A DNA stretch of 64,000 nucleotides. Origin: Melaminivora jejuensis. Lineage in GTDB: Bacteria > Pseudomonadota > Gammaproteobacteria > Burkholderiales > Burkholderiaceae_C. This document shows positions 1-13,095 of the stretch, piece after piece. How positions within the stretch are numbered: position 1 is the first letter of the stretch; every line of letters begins with the position of its first letter. Made by a program: the position numbers and the translations under genes. The notes beneath the pieces are model-generated. The model made no database searches. It saw nothing but the letters and a program-made list of their open reading frames with translations, and was not told the origin of the DNA. The stretch is taken from assembly GCF_017811175.1 (NCBI RefSeq), contig NZ_JACWIJ010000002.1, positions 1,054,001-1,118,000 of the forward strand, given 5' to 3'.

Positions 1-1
1 C

Positions 2-1921
<1,920 letters not shown>

Positions 1922-1928
1922 CGCCGTA

Positions 1929-1959
1929 GGTTGAAATACTGTATTGCAGTATTTCAACC
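1929..1959. promoter_or_regulatory. Perfect 13-bp inverted repeat upstream of the toxin-antitoxin pair
   Basis: Arms GGTTGAAATACTG (1929-1941) and CAGTATTTCAACC (1947-1959) match perfectly around a 5-base loop. The site lies 8 bases after the mutase stop and 12 bases before the antitoxin start. Ribbon-helix-helix antitoxins usually bind such palindromes to repress their own operon, so an autoregulatory operator is the favoured reading. It could also act as a hairpin that weakens mutase read-through, although no T-tract follows. Confidence 0.6.
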
Positions 1960-1971
1960 CAGGAGAACATC

Positions 1972-2346
1972 ATGGCTGTCTCTGTTCGCATGGATCCCCT
2001 GCTGGAAAAGGAGCTGGAGCAAGCTGCGCGTCGCCAGGGCGTGAGCAAATCGCAATTCATCATTGCTGCGGTGGAGCGCGCCCTGGGGCGCAAAGACCCG
2101 GCGCAGCTATACCAGCAGGTAATGGGCAAGGCCGAGGAGGCCGCACAACCCCGCTTCACGGATGCAGCGCACGCGCGCGGATCGGATGAGGGCATGGCAA
2201 CCGATGCTGCGAACAGCACCAGCATTCGCTTGCGTGAAAAATTGCGCGCACGACATCAGGCGCAGTCCCGCGACTGGCAGGCCTACCAGGAAGCGCGCAA
2301 GAGAGGCGTTGCCTGGGTGCCGGACGATGAGGAAGGCGCTGCGTGA
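1972..2346 (+). CDS. Ribbon-helix-helix (CopG/VapB-type) antitoxin
   Basis: Predicted DNA-binding antitoxin of 124 residues. The first ~45 residues fit a ribbon-helix-helix fold: a short basic strand (VSVRMDPLL) followed by two helices (ELEQAARRQGVSKSQFIIAAVERAL). The charged C-terminal half would neutralise the toxin. An AGGAGA Shine-Dalgarno lies 8 bases before the ATG. The stop overlaps the GTG start of the PIN toxin by 4 bases, typical of translational coupling in such pairs. The perfect palindrome just upstream is a likely self-repression site. The chain is longer than most VapB proteins. Family by fold and context; target and toxin specificity are not shown. Confidence 0.8.
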   Translation: MAVSVRMDPLLEKELEQAARRQGVSKSQFIIAAVERALGRKDPAQLYQQVMGKAEEAAQPRFTDAAHARGSDEGMATDAANSTSIRLREKLRARHQAQSRDWQAYQEARKRGVAWVPDDEEGAA

Positions 2347-2756
2347 ACATCGCCCTGCTCGATGCCGGCCCGCTGATTGCACTGTTTGATCAGCAGGATT
2401 TGGCCCATGACCACTACAGCCATCTGTTGACGACAGAAACCTCAGGCTGGCACCTGACCACCACCTGGCCTTGCCTGGTGGAAGCCTCTCATTTCCTGCT
2501 GCCCGCCGCTCGCTGGAAGATGTTCGACTGGGTGGCCATGGGAGGTGTCTCGGTGTTTCCCTTCGATCCCGGACATCTGGAAGACATGCTGACCCTGATG
2601 CGCCGCTACACCGACAGACGCAGCGAAATGGATTTCGCCGATGCCTCTCTGGTGTGGGCGGCAACAGAGACCGGGATCACGCAGATCTGGACTATCGACG
2701 TGCGTGATTTTTATCGCTACCGCCTGCCCGATGGGCGTGCTTTTGAGATTCTGTGA
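2343..2756 (+). CDS. PIN-domain (VapC-type) toxin
   Basis: Predicted Mg-dependent ribonuclease of 137 residues. The PIN acidic set is visible: D7 in LLDAGPLIALFD, a Glu in CLVEASHFLL, and aspartates in DFADASLVWAA and TIDVRDFYRY. It starts at GTG inside the antitoxin stop region (4-base overlap) and ends 6 bases before meaB. The pair is therefore squeezed between mutase and its chaperone in an otherwise standard propionate cluster, which points to insertion of a small mobile TA cassette. VapC enzymes usually cut tRNA or rRNA; the target here cannot be read from sequence. Confidence 0.82.
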   Translation: MNIALLDAGPLIALFDQQDLAHDHYSHLLTTETSGWHLTTTWPCLVEASHFLLPAARWKMFDWVAMGGVSVFPFDPGHLEDMLTLMRRYTDRRSEMDFADASLVWAATETGITQIWTIDVRDFYRYRLPDGRAFEIL

Positions 2757-2762
2757 TCCGGC

Positions 2763-3794
2763 ATGAGCCATCCTCCCTTGCTCGAACCACTGCTGCATGG
2801 CTCGCCTCCAGAGCGCCGCCGCGCCATGGCCAAGGCCATCACCCTGCTCGAATCGACCCGCGCCGACCACCGTGCGCAGGCCGACGAGCTGCTCACGGCG
2901 CTGCTGCCGCACACGGGCCGTGCGCTGCGGCTGGGCATCAGCGGCGTGCCCGGTGTGGGCAAATCCACCTTCATCGAAGCGCTCGGGCTGCACCTGATCC
3001 GCGAACATGGCCTGAAGGTGGCGGTGCTGGCCATCGACCCCTCATCCACCGTCTCGGGCGGCTCCATCCTGGGCGACAAGACGCGCATGGAGCAGCTGTC
3101 CAACCAGCAGGACGCCTACATCCGCCCCAGTCCCAGCGGCGGCACCCTGGGCGGCGTGGCAGAAAAAACCCGCGAGGCCATGCTGGTGTGCGAGGCGGCC
3201 GGCTACGACGTGGTCATCGTCGAGACCGTGGGCGTGGGCCAGAGTGAGATCGCGGTGCATGGCATGACGGACATGTTTTGCGTGCTGCAACTGCCCAACG
3301 CCGGCGACGACCTGCAGGCCATCAAGAAGGGCGTCATGGAGCTGGCCGACCTGGTCGTCATCAACAAGGCCGACATCGACCCGCACGCCGCCATGCGCGC
3401 GCAGGCGCAGATCACGTCGAGCCTGCGCCTGCTGGCCATGCACGGCAACCCCGATCACGACTGGAAGGCCGGCCTGGTCTGGCGGCCCAAGGTCATCACG
3501 CTCAGCGCGCTCAAGAGCGAGGGCGTGGACGAGTTCTGGGCCGTAGTCAGCGAATTCCGCGCCATGCAGACAGGCAATGGCCGCTTGGCCGCGCGGCGCG
3601 AGCGCCAGGCCCTGGCCTGGATGTGGGAGCGCATCGACTTCGGCCTGAAGGCCGCGTTTCGCCAGCATCCGCAAGTGCAGGCGCTGCTGCCGCAACTGCA
3701 GCAGGACGTGGCCACAGGGCGCATTGCCGCCAGCACTGCAGCACGAAATCTGCTTGCAGCCCAATCAGGACAAGCGCTGACAGCTATCGATTGA
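2763..3794 (+). CDS. meaB: Methylmalonyl-CoA mutase-associated GTPase MeaB
   Basis: G3E-type P-loop GTPase that gates loading of adenosylcobalamin into methylmalonyl-CoA mutase and protects the enzyme from inactivation. Seen directly: Walker A GVPGVGKST (residues ~60-68), the switch segment ETVGVGQSE, and the guanine-specificity motif NKAD. At 343 residues it has normal family length. ATG follows a short gap after the toxin gene. The last codons (…SGQALTAID) are written by a copy of the dispersed repeat at 3749-3800, so the natural C-terminus may have been replaced by repeat sequence. It was formerly called ArgK. Confidence 0.96.
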   Translation: MSHPPLLEPLLHGSPPERRRAMAKAITLLESTRADHRAQADELLTALLPHTGRALRLGISGVPGVGKSTFIEALGLHLIREHGLKVAVLAIDPSSTVSGGSILGDKTRMEQLSNQQDAYIRPSPSGGTLGGVAEKTREAMLVCEAAGYDVVIVETVGVGQSEIAVHGMTDMFCVLQLPNAGDDLQAIKKGVMELADLVVINKADIDPHAAMRAQAQITSSLRLLAMHGNPDHDWKAGLVWRPKVITLSALKSEGVDEFWAVVSEFRAMQTGNGRLAARRERQALAWMWERIDFGLKAAFRQHPQVQALLPQLQQDVATGRIAASTAARNLLAAQSGQALTAID

Positions 3795-3800
3795 ATAGCT
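3749..3800 (+). repeat. Dispersed repeat, copy 1 (reads into the meaB 3' end)
   Basis: Contains GACAAGCGCTGACAGCTAT followed by an ATAGCT arm, so AGCTAT and ATAGCT can pair. It matches ten other copies in this window. This copy encodes the last residues of MeaB and then runs past the stop. Confidence 0.8.
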
Positions 3801-3852
3801 AATACCGACAATTTCCAACCAATCCCCGGTTCAACACAAGGACGAACTCCAC

Positions 3853-5385
3853 ATGCAAAGCATCCTCGATCAACTGGAGCAAAAGCGCGAGCTTGCCCGC
3901 CTGGGCGGTGGACAAAAGCGCATAGCCGCGCAGCACAAGAAAGGCAAGCTGACGGCGCGCGAGCGCATCGAGCTGCTGCTCGATGACGGCACCTTCGAGG
4001 AATGGGATATGTTCGTCGAGCACCGCTGCGCCGATTTCGGCATGCAGGGCAACAAGATTCCGGGCGACGGCGTGGTCACGGGCTACGGCATGATCAATGG
4101 CCGCCTAGTCTTCGTCTTCAGCCAGGACTTCACTGTGTTCGGCGGCGCGCTGTCGGAGGCCCATGCCGAGAAGATCTGCAAAGTCATGGATCAGGCCATG
4201 AAGGTCGGCGCGCCGGTCATCGGCCTGAACGACTCGGGCGGCGCGCGCATCCAGGAGGGCGTGGCCAGTCTGGGCGGCTACGCCGAGGTGTTCCAGCGCA
4301 ACGTCATGGCCTCGGGCGTCATCCCGCAGATCAGCATGATCATGGGCCCGTGCGCCGGCGGCGCGGTCTATTCGCCGGCCATGACCGACTTCATCTTCAT
4401 GGTCAAGGATTCGAGCTACATGTTCGTGACCGGCCCCGAGGTGGTCAAGACCGTGACGCACGAGGAAGTCACGGCTGAAGAGCTCGGCGGCGCCATCACC
4501 CACACCACCAAGAGCGGCGTGGCCGACATGGCGTTCGAGAACGACGTGGAGGCGCTGCTCATGCTGCGCCGCCTGTACAACTACCTGCCGCTGAACAACC
4601 GCGAAAAGCCCCCCGTGCGCCCGAGCAAGGATCCGGCCGACCGCGCCGACCTGAGCCTGGACACCCTGGTGCCGGCGAATCCCAACCAGCCCTACGACAT
4701 GAAGGAGCTGATCCAGAAAACCGTGGACGACGGCGACTTCTTCGAGCTGCAGCCCGACTACGCCAAGAACATCCTCATTGGCCTGGCGCGCATGGAAGGG
4801 CAGACCGTGGGCATCGTCGCCAACCAGCCGCTGGTGCTGGCCGGCTGTCTGGACATCCGCTCCAGCATCAAGGCGGCGCGCTTCGTGCGCTTTTGCGATG
4901 CCTTCAACATCCCCGTGGTCACCTTCGTCGATGTGCCCGGCTTCATGCCCGGCACGGCGCAGGAGTACGGCGGCATCATCCGCCACGGCGCCAAGCTGCT
5001 GTATGCGTATGCCGAATGCACCGTGCCCAAGATCACCGTCATCACCCGCAAGGCCTATGGCGGCGCGTATGACGTGATGAGCTCCAAGCACCTGCGCGGC
5101 GACGTGAACCTGGCCTGGCCCAACGCCGAGATCGCCGTGATGGGCGCCAAGGGCGCAGTGGAAATCATCTTCCGCGAGGACAAGAACGACCCGGTCAAGC
5201 TCGCCGCCCGCGAGGCCGAATACAAGGAGCGCTTCGCCAACCCCTTCGTCGCCGGCGCGCGCGGCTACATCGACGACGTGATCCTGCCGCACGAGACCAG
5301 AAAGCGCATCTGCCGCAGCCTGGTCATGCTGCGCGAAAAGAAGCTGGAAAACCCGTGGCGCAAGCACGGGAACATCCCGCTGTAA
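3853..5385 (+). CDS. pccB: Propionyl-CoA carboxylase, beta (carboxyltransferase) subunit
   Basis: Transfers the carboxyl group from carboxybiotin to propionyl-CoA to give (S)-methylmalonyl-CoA. The 510 residues match the family length. The two crotonase-like halves carry the oxyanion glycines: [15 protein letters not shown] in the N half, and the [15 protein letters not shown] segment preceded by [20 protein letters not shown] in the C half. The start follows an AAGGACGAACTCCAC leader with a purine-rich site. pccA follows after 33 bases with its own AGGAG site, so the two subunits are co-transcribed. Closely related acyl-CoA carboxylases exist, but mutase and MeaB next door favour propionyl-CoA as substrate. 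Confidence 0.95.
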   Translation: MQSILDQLEQKRELARLGGGQKRIAAQHKKGKLTARERIELLLDDGTFEEWDMFVEHRCADFGMQGNKIPGDGVVTGYGMINGRLVFVFSQDFTVFGGALSEAHAEKICKVMDQAMKVGAPVIGLNDSGGARIQEGVASLGGYAEVFQRNVMASGVIPQISMIMGPCAGGAVYSPAMTDFIFMVKDSSYMFVTGPEVVKTVTHEEVTAEELGGAITHTTKSGVADMAFENDVEALLMLRRLYNYLPLNNREKPPVRPSKDPADRADLSLDTLVPANPNQPYDMKELIQKTVDDGDFFELQPDYAKNILIGLARMEGQTVGIVANQPLVLAGCLDIRSSIKAARFVRFCDAFNIPVVTFVDVPGFMPGTAQEYGGIIRHGAKLLYAYAECTVPKITVITRKAYGGAYDVMSSKHLRGDVNLAWPNAEIAVMGAKGAVEIIFREDKNDPVKLAAREAEYKERFANPFVAGARGYIDDVILPHETRKRICRSLVMLREKKLENPWRKHGNIPL

Positions 5386-5418
5386 CTACAAGAACAAGAA
5401 ACCAGGAGTTCACCAGAC

Positions 5419-7466
<2,048 letters not shown>

Positions 7467-7467
<1 letters not shown>

Positions 7468-7515
7468 AATCCGGCCTCAAGCCTTGCCAGTCAAGCGCTG
7501 GCAGCTATCAAAAAG
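7467..7515 (+). repeat. Dispersed repeat, copy 2
   Basis: Fills the gap between pccA and the VOC gene. Core TCAAGCGCTGGCAGCTATCA, preceded by CCGGCCTCAAGCCTTGCCAG. Its distal end lies next to the ribosome-binding site of the next gene. Confidence 0.85.
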
Positions 7516-7524
7516 GGAGTTCTC

Positions 7525-8001
<477 letters not shown>

Positions 8002-8012
8002 ATCTGGCGGCT

Positions 8013-8036
8013 CCCTCTCCCGCGTGCGGGAGAGGG
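8013..8036. repeat. GC-rich REP-like hairpin between convergent genes
   Basis: Perfect 11-bp arms CCCTCTCCCGC and GCGGGAGAGGG around GT, followed by TTGGGGTGAGGGC. I recall this motif as a common intergenic repeat in many proteobacteria. It sits between the convergent VOC and CoA-transferase genes and could block transcription from both sides, although there is no T-tract. Confidence 0.7.
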
Positions 8037-8061
8037 TTGGGGTGAGGGCGGTTTTTGCTCG

Positions 8062-9309
8062 TCAAACCACCCCGCGCGCGCGCAGTTCGGCCAGGCGCGC
8101 CTCATCCACCCCCCACTCGCGCAGCACCTCGTCCGTGTGCTGCCCCAGCGCCGGCGGGGCACGATGCAGCACCGGCGGCGTGGCCGACAGGCGCAGCGGG
8201 CTGGCCACGGTGGCGATGCGCTCCACGCCATCGCCCGCATCGCGCGGCAGCTCCACGCGCAGGCCACGGGCGCGCACCTGGGCATCGTCGAAGGCCTGGG
8301 CAATGGTGTTGATGGGGCCGCAGGGCACGGCCTTGTCCTCCAGCAGTGCAATCCACTCGGCAGTTGTGCGCGTGCGCGTCACCGCCTCCATGGCAGGGAT
8401 CAGCGCCTCGCGGTGCCGCACCCGCAGCGTGTTGCTGGCAAAGCGCGCATCCTGCGCCCACTCGGGCTGGCCGGCAGCAGCGCAAAAGCGCGCGAACTGC
8501 CCGTCGTTGCCGATGGCCAGCAGCATGGCGCCGTCGCGGGTCGGGAAATCCTGGTAGGGCGCCAGGCTCGGATGCGTGTTGCCCTGCCTGCCGGGCGCCA
8601 CCCCCGTGGCCAGAAAGCCGGCGGCCTGATTCGCCAGCACCGCCATGCCGACATCGAGCAGCGCCATGTCGATGTGCTGGCCCGCCCCGGTGCGCTCGCG
8701 CACGTGCAGCGCCGCCAGGATGGCGTTGCTGGCATACAGCCCGGTGAACAGGTCGATCACCGCCACGCCTACGCGCAGCGGCCCGCCGCCAGGCGCGTCA
8801 TCGCTGCGGCCGGTGATGCTCATCATGCCGGTCATGGCCTGCACCATGAGGTCGTAGCCGGCGCGCTCGGCATACGGCCCGTCTTGGCCGAAGCCGGTGA
8901 CCGAGCAGTAGATCAGCCGTGGGTTGAGGGCGCGCAGGCTGTCCCAGTCCAGGCCGTAGCGCGCGAGGCCGCCGACCTTGAAGTTCTCCACCAGCACGTC
9001 GCAGTCCTGCGCCATCTGGCGGATGAGCTGCTGGCCGTCCTGCGTGGCCATGTCGATGGTGACCGAGCGCTTGTTGCGGTTGCAGGCGGTGAAGTAGCTG
9101 GCCTGTTCGGTGTCGCGCCCCTGGGCGTCGCGCACAAAGGGCGGGCCCCAGTGGCGCGTGTCGTCGCCGGCGCCGGGGCGCTCGACCTTGATCACGTCCG
9201 CGCCCAGATCGGCCAGCACCTGCGTACACCACGGGCCGGCCAGCACGCGCGAGAGGTCGAGCACCCGGATGCCGGCCAAGGCGGCGGGCCTGGAGGAGAT
9301 GTCAGTCAT
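8062..9309 (-). CDS. CaiB/BaiF (family III) CoA transferase
   Basis: Moves CoA between an acyl-CoA donor and a carboxylic acid via an aspartyl-CoA intermediate. 415 residues. Family signatures seen: the N-terminal LAGIRVLDLSRVLAGPWCTQ, the glycine/valine-rich DLGADVIKVERP, and the NRNKRSVTIDM segment. The conserved catalytic Asp should lie in the HIDMALLD region. It is the last gene of the GABA/succinate-semialdehyde block on this strand, separated from the dehydrogenase gene by a dispersed repeat. The acyl substrate cannot be named from sequence; succinyl-CoA as donor is plausible. Confidence 0.88.
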   Translation of the reverse strand: MTDISSRPAALAGIRVLDLSRVLAGPWCTQVLADLGADVIKVERPGAGDDTRHWGPPFVRDAQGRDTEQASYFTACNRNKRSVTIDMATQDGQQLIRQMAQDCDVLVENFKVGGLARYGLDWDSLRALNPRLIYCSVTGFGQDGPYAERAGYDLMVQAMTGMMSITGRSDDAPGGGPLRVGVAVIDLFTGLYASNAILAALHVRERTGAGQHIDMALLDVGMAVLANQAAGFLATGVAPGRQGNTHPSLAPYQDFPTRDGAMLLAIGNDGQFARFCAAAGQPEWAQDARFASNTLRVRHREALIPAMEAVTRTRTTAEWIALLEDKAVPCGPINTIAQAFDDAQVRARGLRVELPRDAGDGVERIATVASPLRLSATPPVLHRAPPALGQHTDEVLREWGVDEARLAELRARGVV

Positions 9310-9323
9310 GATGAGAATATGGT

Positions 9324-9373
9324 CAAAATCGGCTCAAACCCTTGCTGGACAAGCGCTGGCAGCTATCAAAACG
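9324..9373 (+). repeat. Dispersed repeat, copy 3
   Basis: Core ACAAGCGCTGGCAGCTATCA, with CGGCTCAAACCCTTGCTGG upstream. It occupies the gap between the CoA-transferase start and the dehydrogenase stop and is one of the copies closest to consensus. Confidence 0.85.
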
Positions 9374-9402
9374 ATGTGCAGCAACAGATCCACCAGCTTG
9401 CC

Positions 9403-10896
9403 TCAGCGGGCGATGTCGCCCACGCACAGGTATTTGAGTTCCACGTAGTCATCCATGCCGTGGTGCGAGCCTTCGCGGCCCAGGCCGGACTGCTTGACGC
9501 CGCCAAAGGGCACGTGCTCGGTGGCCAGGATGCCGACGTTGATGCCCACCATGCCGTACTCCAGCGCCTCGCCGACGCGGAAGATGCGGCCCACGTCGCG
9601 GCTGTAGAAGTAGCTGGCCAGGCCGAACTCGGTGTTGTTGGCCGCCGCGATGGCCTCGGCCTCGGTCTTGAAGCGAAACACCGGGGCGAACGGGCCGAAG
9701 GTCTCCTCGCGCGCGCACAGCATGTCGGGCGTGGCGTCGGCCACCACCGTGGGCTCGTAGAACTGGCCGCTACCCAGGTCTGGCAGCCGTCGCCCGCCGG
9801 TGAGCACCCGAGCGCCGCGCGCCAGGGCATCGTCCACATGGCGCTGCACCTTGGCCAGCGCCGCCTCCTCGATCAGCGGCCCCTGGTTGACGCCGTCCTC
9901 GAAGCCGTTGCCCACCCGGGCCGTGCGCACCTTGGCGACGAAGCGCTGGACGAATTCCTCATACACCCCGTCCTGCACATAGAAGCGGTTGGAGCACACA
10001 CAGGTCTGGCCGGCGTTGCGGTACTTGCTGGCAAAGGCGCCCTCCACGGCGCTGTCCAGGTCGGCATCGTCGAAGACGATGAAGGGCGCGTTGCCGCCCA
10101 GCTCCAGCGACATCTTCTTGACCGTGGGCGCCGACTGGGCCATCAGGATGCGGCCCACCTCGGTCGAGCCGGTGAAGCTGATGTGGCGCACCGTGGGGCT
10201 TTCGCACAGCACCTTGCCGATGGCCACCGACTGCGCAGTGTCGGCGCACAGCATGTTCAGCACCCCGGCAGGGATGCCGGCGCGCTGCGCCAGCTCGGCG
10301 GCGGCCAGGGCGGTGAGCGGCGTCAGCTCCGCCGGCTTGATGACCACCGGGCAGCCCGCCGCCAGCGCCGGCGCCACCTTGCGCGTGATCATGGCCAGCG
10401 GGAAGTTCCACGGCGTGATGGCCGCGCACACGCCGATCGGCTGGCGCAGCACCAGCAGCCGGCGGTTGTTGTCAAACTGCGGCAGCGTCTCGCCGTTGAC
10501 GCGCTTGGCCTCCTCGGCATACCACTCGACGAAGCTGGCGCCGTAGGCGACCTCGCCGCGCGCCTCGGCCAGGGGCTTGCCCTGTTCGGCGGTCATGATG
10601 CGCGCCAGGTCGTCCTGGTGCGCCATCAGCAGGTCGAACCAGCGGCGCAGCACGATGGAGCGCTCCTTGGCGGTGAGCGCCTTCCAGGCCGGCCAGGCGG
10701 CGTGCGCGGCCGCGATGGCGGCCTGCGCATCCTGCGGCCCCAGGTTGGCCACATCGGCCAGGTGCGCGCCCGTGGCCGGGTCGTGGACGGCAAAGCGGCT
10801 GGCGCCGCAGACCCATTGGCCATCGATCAGGGCATCGGTCTTGAGCAGCGCCGGGTCGCGAAGCTGGGCCAGGGGACTGGGTTGGGCAGAGGTCAT
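9403..10896 (-). CDS. gabD: NAD(P)-dependent succinate-semialdehyde dehydrogenase
   Basis: Oxidises succinate semialdehyde, the product of GABA transamination, to succinate. The 497 residues show the aldehyde dehydrogenase features: the cofactor fold around ITPWNFPLAMITRKVAPALAA, the general-base Glu in LELGGNAPFIVFDDAD, and the nucleophilic Cys in NAGQTCVCSNRFYV. The C-end EGSHHGMDDYVELKYLCVG is typical of GabD-type enzymes. It lies downstream of the ABC transporter and gabT on the same strand, which supports GABA or a GABA-yielding compound as the substrate source. A glutarate-semialdehyde role is the main alternative. Confidence 0.9.
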   Translation of the reverse strand: MTSAQPSPLAQLRDPALLKTDALIDGQWVCGASRFAVHDPATGAHLADVANLGPQDAQAAIAAAHAAWPAWKALTAKERSIVLRRWFDLLMAHQDDLARIMTAEQGKPLAEARGEVAYGASFVEWYAEEAKRVNGETLPQFDNNRRLLVLRQPIGVCAAITPWNFPLAMITRKVAPALAAGCPVVIKPAELTPLTALAAAELAQRAGIPAGVLNMLCADTAQSVAIGKVLCESPTVRHISFTGSTEVGRILMAQSAPTVKKMSLELGGNAPFIVFDDADLDSAVEGAFASKYRNAGQTCVCSNRFYVQDGVYEEFVQRFVAKVRTARVGNGFEDGVNQGPLIEEAALAKVQRHVDDALARGARVLTGGRRLPDLGSGQFYEPTVVADATPDMLCAREETFGPFAPVFRFKTEAEAIAAANNTEFGLASYFYSRDVGRIFRVGEALEYGMVGINVGILATEHVPFGGVKQSGLGREGSHHGMDDYVELKYLCVGDIAR

Positions 10897-10898
10897 GA

Positions 10899-10956
10899 TG
10901 CTATTGAATAAAGAGTGGCTTGCCCTTGCCTGGCAAGGGTTTCAAGGGGTTTTGAC
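10899..10956 (-). repeat. Dispersed repeat, copy 4 (divergent)
   Basis: Reverse-strand copy reading CCCCTTGAAACCCTTGCCAG, then a diverged core and TTCAATAGC. It lacks the canonical AAGCGCTG, so it is assigned by its two ends. It lies in the gap between the permease gene and gabD. Confidence 0.5.
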
Positions 10957-10970
10957 TGGAATTGCAGGAG

Positions 10971-11786
10971 TTATTTGCGCCGTCCGCGCAGCCACTCCAG
11001 CGTCATCATCAGCGCTGTGGTGAACAGGGTCAGCAGCGTGGCCACGGCGGCGATGACCGGCGAGATGTTCTCGCGGATGCCGGTGAACATCTGGCGCGGC
11101 AGCGTGACCTGCTCCGGCCCGGCCAGGAACAGCGTGACCACCACCTCGTCGAAGGATGCGGCAAATGCAAACAGCGCGCCCGAGATGACGCCCGGCGCAA
11201 TCACCGGCAACGTGATGCGGAAAAACGTCTGCACCGGCCCGGCGCCCAGGCTCAGGCTGGCCTTGACCAGGTTCTGGTTGAAGCCCTGCAGCGTGGCCAG
11301 CACCGTGGTCACGACGAAGGGCGCGCCCAGCGCGGCATGGACGAGCACCAGGCCCAGGTAGCTCTCGCTCAGGCCGATGCGGGCAAAGAACAGGTAGGTG
11401 CTGACGGCCACCACTACGATGGGCACGACCATGGGCGAGATCAGCAGGGCGCTGAGCAGGCCCTTGCCGGCGAACTGCGTGCGCGCCAGGCCCATGGCTG
11501 CCAGCGTGCCCAGCGTGGTGGCCAGGAGCGTGGCCAGCGGCGCCACGATGAAGCTGTTGCGCGCCGCGCGCGCCCACTCGGGCGAGGCGAACAGCTCGCG
11601 GTACCACTGCAGCGACCAACCCGGCAGCGGATAGGCCAGGAAGGAGCCGCTGGAAAACGACAGCGGCACGATCACGAAGATGGGCAGCAGCAGAAACAGC
11701 AGCACGCCGATGCCGAAGGCGCGCAGGCCCAGCCAGCCGAGCTTGTCGGCCAGCGTGTAGTGGGCGGGAAAGCGGGAGGGTCTCAT
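10971..11786 (-). CDS. ABC transporter permease (PotC/YdcV type)
   Basis: Inner-membrane permease of 271 residues with about six hydrophobic segments. The ABC-permease coupling motif reads AALGAPFVVTTVLATLQGFNQNLVKASLSLGAGP, equivalent to the EAA loop that touches the ATPase. It pairs with the larger permease upstream, the binding protein and the PotA-like ATPase. The family imports polyamines, GABA, aminovalerate or related cations. Lying beside gabT and gabD, it probably imports GABA or a precursor such as putrescine. Confidence 0.88.
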   Translation of the reverse strand: MRPSRFPAHYTLADKLGWLGLRAFGIGVLLFLLLPIFVIVPLSFSSGSFLAYPLPGWSLQWYRELFASPEWARAARNSFIVAPLATLLATTLGTLAAMGLARTQFAGKGLLSALLISPMVVPIVVVAVSTYLFFARIGLSESYLGLVLVHAALGAPFVVTTVLATLQGFNQNLVKASLSLGAGPVQTFFRITLPVIAPGVISGALFAFAASFDEVVVTLFLAGPEQVTLPRQMFTGIRENISPVIAAVATLLTLFTTALMMTLEWLRGRRK

Positions 11787-11805
11787 GGCGGTGTCTTGCG
11801 TGAAT

Positions 11806-13065
11806 TCAGCCCATGCCCAGCTCGGCCTTGCCGAACTTGCGATAGACGGCGTACAGCGCCAGCGTGGTCACCAGCAGCACCGAGCCCAGCGCCGCCGCCA
11901 TGCCCCAGTTGACTTCTACGTTGGTGTATTGGGCAACGTAGTAGCTCAGCATCTGGTCGCTTGGCCCGCCCAGCAGCGCCGGGGTGACGTAGTAGCCGAT
12001 GGAGGTGATGAACACCAGCAGCCCGCCGGCGGCCACGCCCGGGTAGGTCTGCGGCACATAGACCTTGAAGAAGGCCGCCAGTGGCGTGCTGCCCAGCGAG
12101 ATGGCGGCGCGCAGGTAGTTGGGCGGCACGGTCTTCATGACGCTGTACAGCGGCAGGATCAGAAAGGGCAGCAGGATATGCACCATGGCGATGACCACGC
12201 CCAGGCGGTTGAACAGCAACGCCACCGGCGCTTCGGTCAGGCCCAGGCCCATCAGCGCGCGGTTGAGCAGGCCGTTGTTTTGCAGCAGCACGATCCAGGC
12301 GGCGATGCGCACCAGCACCGATGTCCAGAACGGCACCAGCACCAGGATCATCATCAGGTTGGCGCGCCGCTCGGGCAGCAGGCTGAGCCAGTAGGCCAGC
12401 GGGTAGCCGAGCAAGATGGCGATCAGCGTCACCGTGGCGCTCATCTCGAAGGTGCGCACCAGGATGTCGCGGAACGCCGCCGCCTCGGCCGGCACGGCGA
12501 CGATCTCGCCCTGCGAATTGCGCCGCAGGTCGACCGAGGCCAGCAGGTAGTCGGGCGTCCAGCGCGCCGAGTTCTTGGCGATCGCCTGCCAATAGGGCAG
12601 TTCGGCCCAGCGCGCATCCAGCTGCAGCAGCTGGTCGCGCACCTGGGCGTCGCTCAGGCCCGGCTCCAGCGGCAGGGCGCGGTAGGTGCCCATGATGAGC
12701 GAGCGCGCCCCGCTGACCTCGCTATTGAGGCGGCGCGCCAGCGCTCCGGCCTGCGCCGTCTCGGGCAGACCCGACAGGTCGCGCACCAGCGCGCCGTAGG
12801 CGGCCTCGGGCGGGGCGCTGCGCCCGTCCCAGTCGGCCAGCACGCTGCCGGTGGCGCTCAGGGTGCCCGCCACCTCGGGGTTTTCCACGGCGCGGATCAT
12901 CAGCGCGGCCAGGGGCACGACGAACACGGCCAGCAAAAAAGCCAGCAAGGGCAGCGTGAGCGCGATCGAGCGCAGGCGCCGGCGGCGCTCGCTGGCGCGC
13001 AGTTGCTGGCGCAGATCCGCCGGGGCGGCGCGGCCCGGAGGCAGGGTCAGGGTGGTGGCTTGCAT
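11806..13065 (-). CDS. ABC transporter permease (PotB type) with large N-proximal periplasmic domain
   Basis: 419 residues. After a basic cytoplasmic start and TM1 (LTLPLLAFLLAVFVVPLAALMIRAV) comes a ~150-residue hydrophilic stretch before the next membrane segments, longer than in classical PotB but seen in a subset of proteobacterial polyamine-type permeases. The EAA-type loop is seen as RAAISLGSTPLAAFFKVYVPQTYPGV. It is encoded 19 bases upstream of the partner permease. The extra domain may contact the binding protein; that is inference. Confidence 0.87.
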   Translation of the reverse strand: MQATTLTLPPGRAAPADLRQQLRASERRRRLRSIALTLPLLAFLLAVFVVPLAALMIRAVENPEVAGTLSATGSVLADWDGRSAPPEAAYGALVRDLSGLPETAQAGALARRLNSEVSGARSLIMGTYRALPLEPGLSDAQVRDQLLQLDARWAELPYWQAIAKNSARWTPDYLLASVDLRRNSQGEIVAVPAEAAAFRDILVRTFEMSATVTLIAILLGYPLAYWLSLLPERRANLMMILVLVPFWTSVLVRIAAWIVLLQNNGLLNRALMGLGLTEAPVALLFNRLGVVIAMVHILLPFLILPLYSVMKTVPPNYLRAAISLGSTPLAAFFKVYVPQTYPGVAAGGLLVFITSIGYYVTPALLGGPSDQMLSYYVAQYTNVEVNWGMAAALGSVLLVTTLALYAVYRKFGKAELGMG

Positions 13066-13095
13066 GGTCGAAGCGCTGGCGTGGACGGCGCGCGC

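Noticed and set aside
8137..10911. A 924-residue open frame opposite the CoA-transferase and gabD genes
   Set aside because: It is the antisense shadow of two clear enzyme genes in G+C-rich DNA; its translation is His/Gln/Ala/Arg-rich with no motif. Similar long shadows at 11785-14178, 14236-16770, 15326-17956 and 26468-28693 were left out for the same reason.
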